From Lachnospiraceae bacterium (GTDB lineage Bacteria > Bacillota > Clostridia > Lachnospirales > Lachnospiraceae): 5,285 nt of DNA. The stretch is taken from the NCBI GenBank assembly GCA_016282215.1, contig JAEEKC010000001.1, positions 1 through 5,285 of the forward strand, in the 5' to 3' direction. This document shows, piece after piece, positions 1-5,080 of the stretch; positions within the stretch are counted from its first letter, which is position 1; each line of letters opens with the position of its first letter. The translations under genes and the position numbers were made by a program. The notes below the pieces were generated by a model, which was given only the letters and a program-made list of their open reading frames with translations, was not told where the DNA came from and ran no database searches.

Positions 1-40
1 ACTCCCCGACGAAAAGCTGAAGGGATTCCTGGGCTATTAG
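1..40 (+). CDS. C-terminal end of an upstream gene (partial)
   Basis: Reading codons from base 2 gives LPDEKLKGFLGY followed by TAG at 38-40. This looks like an ordinary protein tail, and it lies just before the intergenic repeat, as expected for the end of a co-oriented gene. One other forward frame stays open through the first repeat copy to a stop at about 87, but its translation looks less protein-like. Too little is present to name the product. The choice of frame is inference. Confidence 0.5.
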   Translation, partial: LPDEKLKGFLGY

Positions 41-48
41 GTATCAAA

Positions 49-83
49 GGGTTGTCAATGGGGACGGTTCTTTTTGACAACCT
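49..83 (+). repeat. Palindromic GGGGACGGTTCT repeat, copy 1
   Basis: The arms GGTTGTCAA (50-58) and TTGACAACC (74-82) are perfect inverted repeats around the interior TGGGGACGGTTCTTT. The pairing can extend outward to AAAGG and CCTTT with one bulged G. Bases 49-83 are identical over 35 bp to the reverse complement of 1050-1084 (copy 2b). The copy begins about 9 bp after the stop of the upstream gene, a position typical of REP-like elements. No T-run follows it, so it is not a standard intrinsic terminator. Confidence 0.9.
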
Positions 84-125
84 TTAGGTGCCGGGGGGGC
101 AGGTACCATAAACTTTGAAAAGATA

Positions 126-131
126 TATAAT
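126..131 (+). promoter_or_regulatory. Possible -10 element for the 157 gene
   Basis: A perfect TATAAT stands 25 bp before the ATG, and AAAGGAAG at 138-145 follows as a ribosome-binding site. No good -35 hexamer lies 16-18 bp upstream (GTACCA or similar) and there is no TG extension. The TTGACA in repeat copy 1 is far too distant. This is a plausible but incomplete sigma-A promoter. Confidence 0.3.
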
Positions 132-156
132 CATACGAAAGGAAGAAATATAAGAC

Positions 157-1035
157 ATGGCAAAAGAAAATGAAACAACGGAAAGTAAACAGCCGGAAAT
201 GAAACAGCCGGAAAAAGAGAGGGCATCAAGCAGAGAGGGGATCGGTTACGGGCTTGCTGCGTTGTTGCTGGCAGTCCTGACAGCATTCGCCTGCGGGTTC
301 TTTGCAGCCGATCAAAACATACAGTCGGCTTTGGATCCGGAGATGCTCATGGAGCAGTTCGCTGACGGGCAGTATGTGCCGGATGGCATAGATCCGCTGG
401 CGTATGTAAATAAGCAGACGCAGGAAGACACTGATCTGCGTGCTCTTTTTCTGGAAGAGGCAAAAACACAGGTGGATGCACAGGTGGAAAAGGACGCAGA
501 GGCAGGCCTGAGGGAGCGGCTTTCCGGATTCCCGGAGGAGTTTATCGCTTCGGCGCTTTTGTCGGATGCCTTCATAGGGGAAAAGGACAGTTCCAAGGAA
601 TATGCCTTCAAGCAGGCGGAAAAAAAGATCGATGAAAGATTTGACAAAGCACAGGAGGGTGTGGTTCAAAAGAGAGAGTCGGACAGGACTGTGGTCAGCG
701 TGATCTATATTCTTACATTGCTTGTACTGGGCGCTGCGCTGATCCCGGTGATCAAATGGACGGTGGAGCGAAAAGGCGGACTTTTCGGCATGCCTTTACT
801 GACGATCCTGTGTGGCACGGCCGTAGGAAATCTTCTCGGGTTTGCCCTGGCAAAGGAAATGGTGCTGCAGCATTACGGGAGCAGATATGTTCTGACACTC
901 GGCCAGGAGGGATCTGTCTTAACGATACTGGGGATCACGGCGCTTTTGCCGGTAGGTCTTTTGTTGCTGACAAGTTATTTTATTTTCAGCGTGTTGAAAG
1001 AACGCGAGGTTGTCAAAGGGGACGGTTCTTTTTGA
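157..1035 (+). CDS. Unrecognised multi-pass membrane protein ending in a repeat
   Basis: I do not recognise the family. The 292-residue product has a charged, Glu/Lys-rich N-terminus (1-28) and a first membrane segment at about 30-52. A hydrophilic, mostly acidic and helical region (about 55-175) follows, probably outside the cell. Three more hydrophobic segments lie at about 179-201, 209-231 and 253-280. The large loop contains many Glu, Lys and Gln residues and no Cys. AAAGGAAG at 138-145 supports the ATG. The last nine residues, E-V-V-K-GDGSF, and the TGA stop are encoded by repeat copy 2a, so the original C-terminus was probably replaced when the repeat arrived. A structural or sensory membrane role is possible, but nothing in the sequence fixes a function. 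Confidence 0.75.
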   Translation: MAKENETTESKQPEMKQPEKERASSREGIGYGLAALLLAVLTAFACGFFAADQNIQSALDPEMLMEQFADGQYVPDGIDPLAYVNKQTQEDTDLRALFLEEAKTQVDAQVEKDAEAGLRERLSGFPEEFIASALLSDAFIGEKDSSKEYAFKQAEKKIDERFDKAQEGVVQKRESDRTVVSVIYILTLLVLGAALIPVIKWTVERKGGLFGMPLLTILCGTAVGNLLGFALAKEMVLQHYGSRYVLTLGQEGSVLTILGITALLPVGLLLLTSYFIFSVLKEREVVKGDGSF

Positions 1036-1041
1036 CAACCT
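1007..1041 (+). repeat. Palindromic GGGGACGGTTCT repeat, copy 2a
   Basis: The arms AGGTTGTCAAA (1007-1017) and TTTGACAACCT (1031-1041) pair perfectly over 11 bp around GGGGACGGTTCTT. Relative to copy 1 it has A in place of T just before GGGG, and here that A pairs with a T in the other arm. The TGA stop of the 157-1035 gene (1033-1035) lies in the right arm. Confidence 0.92.
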
Positions 1042-1083
1042 GTGTTGCGAGGTTGTCAAAAAGAACCGTCCCCATTGACAACC
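1008..1083. repeat. Head-to-head repeat pair forming a long stem-loop
   Basis: Copies 2a and 2b are inverted relative to each other. Bases 1008-1041 pair with 1050-1083 over 34 positions with a single A-A mismatch (1017/1074), leaving an 8-base loop GTGTTGCG (1042-1049). In RNA this would be a very stable hairpin between the 157-1035 gene and the 1116 gene. It could act as an RNase III site, an mRNA 3'-end stabiliser or a partial terminator; these roles are inference. No U-tract follows. The pair resembles the BIME arrangement of REP elements. Confidence 0.85.
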
Positions 1084-1084
1084 C
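1050..1084 (-). repeat. Palindromic GGGGACGGTTCT repeat, copy 2b (inverted)
   Basis: The reverse complement is identical over 35 bp to copy 1 at 49-83. The arms are the GGTTGTCAA/TTGACAACC type. It starts 9 bp after copy 2a in the opposite orientation and ends about 31 bp before the next start codon. GCGAGGTTGTCAAA occurs directly repeated at 1004-1017 and 1047-1060, so the left flanks of the two copies also match. Confidence 0.92.
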
Positions 1085-1115
1085 ATAAACACCCAAAGAA
1101 AGAAAGGAATCAGGG

Positions 1116-1346
1116 ATGAGCATTTTGATCAAAGACACAACAAGAGAGGAACGGGAACGGATCGTTGCGGAGTCCATCGGGAACGTGAATGGGTCGTGTG
1201 ATGGCTGTGCGAGCGGGCTGATCGATATGTATCAGGACTACATAGACGGAAAACGTGAGATCAGGGATATCAATATGGCCTTTCGGGCACATTATGAGTC
1301 CGGGGATGACGGCCCGACAAAGGGGAACTGTGGGTTTCAGCAGTAA
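1116..1346 (+). CDS. Small CxxC protein of unknown function
   Basis: This is a 76-residue soluble protein. AAGGA at 1104-1108, 7 bp before the ATG, is a good ribosome-binding site. The N-terminal KDTTREERERIVAES is charged and helical. It is followed by C-D-G-C at 28-31, then an acidic helix with MYQDYIDGKREIRDIN (38-53), and a Gly-rich tail with a third Cys at 72. I recall similar short proteins with an N-terminal TTREER-like helix, a Cys pair and a YIDGKR-like segment from clostridial genomes, always without a known function. The three cysteines could bind a metal ion or form a redox site, but this is only inference. It sits 24 bp before the metal transporter gene and is probably co-transcribed with it. 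Confidence 0.8.
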   Translation: MSILIKDTTREERERIVAESIGNVNGSCDGCASGLIDMYQDYIDGKREIRDINMAFRAHYESGDDGPTKGNCGFQQ

Positions 1347-1370
1347 GCGTAAAGATGAGAGGAATCTGAA

Positions 1371-2489
1371 ATGAACGAGAATACAAGAGAAAAAACGATA
1401 GTACGGGCGAGCGTTATCGGAATTGTTACGAATGTGCTGCTTGCCGCATTTAAAGCCATCATCGGGTTTGCCAGTCATTCCATTGCCATAGTCATGGATG
1501 CCGTGAATAATATCTCAGATGCGGGAAGTTCTTTGATCACGATCATCGGTACCAAACTGGCCGGACGCGAACCGGATAAAAAGCACCCTTTCGGATACGG
1601 ACGCATTGAATACTTAAGCGCCATGATCATATCGGTCATTGTGCTGTATGCCGGCGTAACATCTCTGATCGAGTCGGTAAAGAAGATCATTCATCCGGAC
1701 ACGCCGGACTATTCAGCTGTATCCCTGGTCATCGTTGCAGTGGCGGTTGTTGTAAAGATCGTATTGGGTCAGTATGTAAAGAGAGTCGGGAAAAAAGTCA
1801 ACTCTTCATCACTGATCAATTCGGGGGAAGATGCCACGCTTGATTCGGTCATATCGGCATCGACACTTTTGGCAGCGGGGATTTTTCTGATCTTTCATAT
1901 TTCTCTGGAAGCTTGGCTTGGCGCGATCATCTCTCTTGTGATCATAAAATCCGGCTTTGAGATGCTCCGTGAGACGATTTCGCAGATCCTCGGTGAACGG
2001 AACGATCCTGAGCTGGCCAGGAGTATCAAGGAAACCGTAGTCTCATTTCCTGATGTACAGGGCGCATATGACCTGGTGCTGAACAATTACGGACCTGAGG
2101 CATGGAACGGGTCGGTTCATATAGAAGTGCCGGATACCTATTCCGCAGATCAGCTGGATCAGCTGATACGAAACATTCAGATGAAGGTATACGCAGAGTA
2201 TCAGGTCATCCTGACTGCCATTGGCGTATATTCGGTGAACACCAGGGACGAAGAGATCATCGAAGCGAAAAAGAGAGTTTCACAAATCGTTTTTTCCCAT
2301 CCGCATGTATTACAGATGCATGGCTTCTACATGGATAAGGAAAAGAAGACCATGAGATTTGATATTGTCATCAGTTTTGATGCCACGGACAGGAAGAGCG
2401 AATATCAGGGTATTTTTGACGATGTACAGAAGGCTTATCCTGACTATCAGTTACAATTGGCAATGGATACGGATTTTTCGGAAGAATAG
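1371..2489 (+). CDS. Cation diffusion facilitator (CDF) metal transporter
   Basis: This 372-residue transporter is expected to export a divalent metal ion from the cytoplasm by exchange with protons. AGAGGA at 1358-1363 supports the start. Membrane helices lie at about 12-34, 36-62, 82-104, 115-135, 160-178 and 181-198. The family's HPFGYGR motif follows helix 2 at 72-78. The transport-site positions appear to be D43 and N47 in helix 2 and D154 and D158 in helix 5 (by alignment from memory to E. coli YiiP D45/D49/H153/D157). The His typical of zinc carriers is replaced by Asp, a pattern associated with manganese-type members such as MntE, so Mn or Fe is a reasonable but unproven substrate. 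Beyond the usual cytoplasmic domain (about 211-290, with GSVHIEVP) there is a second, similar one at 293-372, making the protein about 75 residues longer than a standard CDF. Confidence 0.93.
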   Translation: MNENTREKTIVRASVIGIVTNVLLAAFKAIIGFASHSIAIVMDAVNNISDAGSSLITIIGTKLAGREPDKKHPFGYGRIEYLSAMIISVIVLYAGVTSLIESVKKIIHPDTPDYSAVSLVIVAVAVVVKIVLGQYVKRVGKKVNSSSLINSGEDATLDSVISASTLLAAGIFLIFHISLEAWLGAIISLVIIKSGFEMLRETISQILGERNDPELARSIKETVVSFPDVQGAYDLVLNNYGPEAWNGSVHIEVPDTYSADQLDQLIRNIQMKVYAEYQVILTAIGVYSVNTRDEEIIEAKKRVSQIVFSHPHVLQMHGFYMDKEKKTMRFDIVISFDATDRKSEYQGIFDDVQKAYPDYQLQLAMDTDFSEE

Positions 2490-2501
2490 GGTGTCGACAG
2501 G

Positions 2502-3776
2502 ATGATGAAAAACAGGATAAAAACGATCATTGCATTTTCGACGCTTATCATAGTCGTGATATTAAGCTTCACTTTGTCTGCATTGGACAGGGCGCAAGAT
2601 GTCTATCCCGATGAAAATACAAAAATCGCGCTTTATGGCGAAGCACATGGGTTAAAGGCATACTACGATATCGAATTTAAGTTATGGAAAGAGTATTACG
2701 ATAAGGGTTACCGGGCACTTTTTGTTGAACTTCCGTATTTTACGGCCGAATACCTGAATCTGTGGATGCATGAGGACTCGGATGAGATCATAGATCAGCT
2801 GTTTGAAGACATTCAGGGGACCCAAAGCGGCAACGAGTACTATTATGAGTTTTGGCATGAGATAAAGCAGCAGTGTCCGCAGACTGTTTTTTATGGAACG
2901 GATGTGGGGCATCAGTATGATACGACCGGACCGAGATATCTTGCGTATCTTGCTGATCATGGTCTTGAAGATTCCGAGCAGTATCGTCTGGCGCAGGAAT
3001 GTATTGATCAGGGAATAGCATTCCGATCGGATGACGCAAACCATGATGGCATTTCAGCCATAAGAGAATCCTATATGACATCCAACTTTATAGATGCTTA
3101 CGCAAGGTGCAATGCGGATAAGATCATGGGCATCTATGGTTCCTATCATACGGATCTTGATAACCCTGACCTGATGACGGGAAGGCTGAAAGCTCATTAT
3201 GGAGATGTGATCAGCAGTATCAGATTGAGCACGCTGGCGTTTGGGGAGAATAAACCCTACAGATTCGGATTCTGCATCACGGGATTTGTGTTTTTGTTGA
3301 TGCTTTTCGTTCCGAACATATACTGGGGAGCAAAAGCGAAACCGGAAGGTTATGATGAAATTGCGGCAAAAGAGAATAAGATCCTGCTTTTGTTTGAAAG
3401 GGCCGGGGAAGTGTTAGTTACTTGCGCACTTTTGATCTTTCCGGCGCTCAATCCCTATATAAAATTGCTGCCGCAGGGAGTGCTTTACGATCAGAGGATC
3501 ATCATGTGCTTCGCAGCGCTGGTCATCATGATACTGTATGAATGCTATTGGATCCGGTATTTTAGAAGTGAACGAACATTGAAAGATCAGTACAGTTCCT
3601 TTGCCGGATTTCCGGTGGCAGGGGCTTCCCTTCCTGTCATCGCAGTTCTTCTTTTAGGACTGTATTCCCTGAACCTTGTCGTGATCGTTTCCGCGATCAT
3701 ATTGGGAGTCGGGCATATCGGAATACACTTGACACATTGCAAAGAAGCAGGTGTCAATGGGGACGGTTCTTTTTGA
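2502..3776 (+). CDS. Membrane protein with EreA/ChaN-like (TIKI) outer domain
   Basis: The 424-residue product has an N-terminal membrane anchor (about 7-26), a domain outside the cell (about 30-250), and about five further membrane segments (about 253-274, 303-320, 333-350, 374-390, 392-410). The outer domain has KIALYGEAHG (41-50), FVELP with E76, YGTDVGH (131-137), and MGIYGSYHTD (209-218). A GExHG motif, a mid-domain Glu and a late GxxH match the EreA/ChaN/TraB (TIKI) superfamily, whose members are hydrolases or metal/haem-binding proteins. The substrate here is unknown. Two ATGs occur (2502, 2505); ACAGGA at 2497-2502 is close to both and AGGG at 2488-2491 is weak, so the exact start is uncertain by one codon. 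The gene starts 12 bp after the CDF gene. Its final residues (from about A416: A-G-V-N-GDGSF) and stop come from repeat copy 3, so the native C-terminus may be lost. Confidence 0.8.
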   Translation: MMKNRIKTIIAFSTLIIVVILSFTLSALDRAQDVYPDENTKIALYGEAHGLKAYYDIEFKLWKEYYDKGYRALFVELPYFTAEYLNLWMHEDSDEIIDQLFEDIQGTQSGNEYYYEFWHEIKQQCPQTVFYGTDVGHQYDTTGPRYLAYLADHGLEDSEQYRLAQECIDQGIAFRSDDANHDGISAIRESYMTSNFIDAYARCNADKIMGIYGSYHTDLDNPDLMTGRLKAHYGDVISSIRLSTLAFGENKPYRFGFCITGFVFLLMLFVPNIYWGAKAKPEGYDEIAAKENKILLLFERAGEVLVTCALLIFPALNPYIKLLPQGVLYDQRIIMCFAALVIMILYECYWIRYFRSERTLKDQYSSFAGFPVAGASLPVIAVLLLGLYSLNLVVIVSAIILGVGHIGIHLTHCKEAGVNGDGSF

Positions 3777-3782
3777 CACCTG
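3748..3782 (+). repeat. Palindromic GGGGACGGTTCT repeat, copy 3
   Basis: The arms CAGGTGTCAA (3748-3757) and TTGACACCTG (3773-3782) pair perfectly over 10 bp around the same interior TGGGGACGGTTCTTT. Compared with copies 1 and 2, one T is missing from the left arm and the matching A is missing from the right arm, so pairing is kept. The TGA stop of the 2502 gene is at 3774-3776. The following bases (TGGTAATAAATT) are not a terminator U-tract. Confidence 0.92.
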
Positions 3783-3806
3783 GTAATAAATTAGAAAGGC
3801 AAGAAT

Positions 3807-4415
3807 ATGTGTTGCAGGTTTTTTTGGGACAATGATACAGCAGACCGGCTGAAAGAAGAGCTGGGCGATCATTTTTCCATAGAAGGGTATGACAGGGAGC
3901 ATTTCGGGATGGCAGATGTACATCCGCAGGATATGGCTCACGTTCTTTTAAAAAGCGATGAAGAAAAAAAGCTGGCCCTGAAAAAGATGGCATGGGGTTT
4001 TAAGGCGCTTACGGGAAAGGACGTTTTGTTTAATGCAAGGGCTGAAACTGCAGATGTAAAGCCCTCTTTTTCCGAAGCGCTGGCATACCACCGGTGCCTT
4101 GTGCCGGCTTCGGGGTTCTATGAGTGGGATGCCCGGAAGAATAAGGCAACATTTCGGTCCGTGGATGGCAGCATATTATACTTTTGCGGTATCTACAGAT
4201 TGGATGATAATGCGGACAGGTTCACAATCCTTACGACAGACGCGAATGTGTCCATGGCACCGATCCACGACAGGATGCCGTTGTTTGTGGGAAAAGATAG
4301 GATCATGGACTGGATCGGCAGGGATGAAAGCTATCGGGACATCTTAAAGTCAGTCATGCCGGAGCTGTCCTGCACGAAGGAATATGAGCAGATGAGTTTG
4401 TTTGGTATTCAGTAA
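3807..4415 (+). CDS. SRAP-domain abasic-site protein (YedK/HMCES family)
   Basis: SRAP proteins form a covalent thiazolidine link through Cys2 to abasic sites in single-stranded DNA, shielding them from cleavage; the bacterial member studied is E. coli YedK. This 202-residue protein starts MCCRF, so Cys2 becomes N-terminal after Met removal. It has the other hallmarks: N76-A-R-A-E80, GFYEW with the catalytic Glu106 (103-107), TILTTDAN (140-147) and H154-D-R-M-P158. The length matches the family and all key residues are present, so it should be active. AAAGG at 3795-3799, 7 bp before the ATG, fixes the start. It begins 30 bp after the previous gene, directly behind repeat copy 3, and could be read through from it; no separate promoter is obvious in the gap. 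Cys3 instead of the common Gly is also seen, as I recall, in other clostridial members. Confidence 0.96.
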   Translation: MCCRFFWDNDTADRLKEELGDHFSIEGYDREHFGMADVHPQDMAHVLLKSDEEKKLALKKMAWGFKALTGKDVLFNARAETADVKPSFSEALAYHRCLVPASGFYEWDARKNKATFRSVDGSILYFCGIYRLDDNADRFTILTTDANVSMAPIHDRMPLFVGKDRIMDWIGRDESYRDILKSVMPELSCTKEYEQMSLFGIQ

Positions 4416-4416
4416 A

Positions 4417-4425
4417 AGGTGTCAA
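4417..4425 (+). repeat. Possible half-arm remnant of the palindromic repeat
   Basis: AGGTGTCAA, one base after the SRAP stop codon, equals the left arm of copy 3 (AGGTGTCAA at 3749-3757) and is followed by T as there. No GGGGACGG core or right arm follows. It could be a decayed copy or a target-like site. A 9-10 bp match can also arise by chance, though its position just after a stop codon fits the other copies. Confidence 0.3.
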
Positions 4426-4451
4426 TCTTTGCAACGAAATCCTTGATTCTA

Positions 4452-4463
4452 TGGTATTATAAT
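4452..4463 (+). promoter_or_regulatory. Possible promoter for the broken gene at 4496
   Basis: The AT-rich stretch contains TGG-TATTAT (extended -10 form, 4452-4460) overlapping a perfect TATAAT (4458-4463). TTGCAA (4429-4434) is a possible -35 but is 20 bp or more away, so the extended -10 is the main support. It lies 33 bp or more before the ATG, suitable for a short leader. Confidence 0.4.
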
Positions 4464-4495
4464 ATATAAGTCTGTTCACAGAAAGGAGAAATACC

Positions 4496-4951
4496 ATGCC
4501 GGAACTGAAAGAAGATGCCATCATGAAATGGTATGCAGCCACAGATAAGATCCTGAAAAATAAGGAGGATAACCGGCTCATCTATGAGGCCGGCCTGGCC
4601 AAGAACATTAATGCGGTGGGGATCCATGGCGTGAATACCGCGTTTATGTATTATGTGATGACGTAAAAAATAAGTCGCTTGAGGGTGTTGCAAATATGTC
4701 CGCAAAAGAGAGATGGGGGACAGCAGACTGATTTTTACGCAGTCCGCAAACAGCTTCGGAAGGATAAGGACTTAAGCCGGGCACTGGATCGCTATATCGC
4801 ATCCGGAAACATGACGATGGAAGGTGTGGGGAAGGATCTTGAAGGAGGCCTGAGGGGCCTTACCACAAAACTGGGAAATCTTCGTTCGCTCGAACATGTC
4901 AGGAGTATGCAAAATAAAATGGCCGCTCCGCAGCAGATGGCGCCGCATTGA
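4496..4951 (+). pseudogene. Frameshifted gene of unknown function
   Basis: AAGGAG at 4483-4488 precedes ATG 4496. The frame reads 56 codons (MPELKEDAIMKWYAATDKIL...NTAFMYYVMT) and stops at TAA 4664-4666. Protein-like sequence continues in another frame from about 4663 to 4728 (V-K-N-K-SLEGVANMSAKERWGTAD) and stops at TGA 4729-4731. It then returns to the first frame at 4730 (DFYAVRKQLRKDKD...) and runs to TGA 4949-4951. One missing base near 4663 and one extra T near 4729 would restore a protein of about 151 residues. It is charged, helical and without a signal peptide, ending in a Met/Gln/Pro-rich tail. I do not recognise the family. The stop comes before the A-run, so programmed slippage does not explain it. 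Sequencing error is an alternative. The first 56 codons, or a shorter C-terminal piece from an internal start, might still be made. Confidence 0.65.
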
Positions 4952-4974
4952 TTTTTTAAGCGTGATCGGAAAAC

Positions 4975-5003
4975 TTGATTTTTTCAATATGCAAAGATAA
5001 AAT
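4975..5003 (+). promoter_or_regulatory. Sigma-A-type promoter for the 5081 gene
   Basis: TTGATT (4975-4980) and TAAAAT (4998-5003) are separated by exactly 17 bp, close to the vegetative consensus. Transcription would start near 5010, leaving a leader of about 70 bases before the ATG at 5081. The 4952-5080 gap holds no other gene or clear terminator. Confidence 0.6.
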
Positions 5004-5080
5004 AAAAAGGCATCTAAGAGTGCAAGGTCCGATATGAGAATACGAAGCCGAAAAGCGAATAATATATTAAGGAGTACGAG

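Noticed and set aside
74..79. TTGACA in the repeat arms as a -35 promoter element, facing outward at both ends
   Set aside because: The match to the consensus is perfect, but no -10-like hexamer lies 15-19 bp downstream of the forward-facing copies I checked (1, 2b, 3).
756..1088. Forward open frame of 110 codons overlapping the first membrane protein gene
   Set aside because: It lies inside a better-supported gene in another frame, its composition is not protein-like, and its end is repeat-derived (SKRTVPIDNP).
49..3782. CRISPR array
   Set aside because: The repeats are far apart, occur in both orientations, have no regular spacers and lie at gene ends.
3748..3790. Copy 3 hairpin as an intrinsic terminator of the cluster
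   Set aside because: The stem is good but the loop is long (about 15 bases) and no U-tract follows; the same is true for copies 1 and 2b.
3654..3993. Reverse-strand open frames carrying SKRTVPID or KKNRPH-like pieces over the repeats
   Set aside because: These pieces are just the reverse translation of the repeat, and the frames overlap well-supported forward genes without their own ribosome-binding sites.
4661..4672. Programmed -1 frameshift at the A6 run
   Set aside because: The TAA stop precedes the slippery run in the reading frame, and a second shift at 4729 would also be required.
5028..5035. TCCGATAT as a sigma-D/sigma-28 -10 element before the 5081 gene
   Set aside because: No TAAA is found at the required spacing of about 15 bp; the TTGATT-17-TAAAAT promoter is a better explanation.
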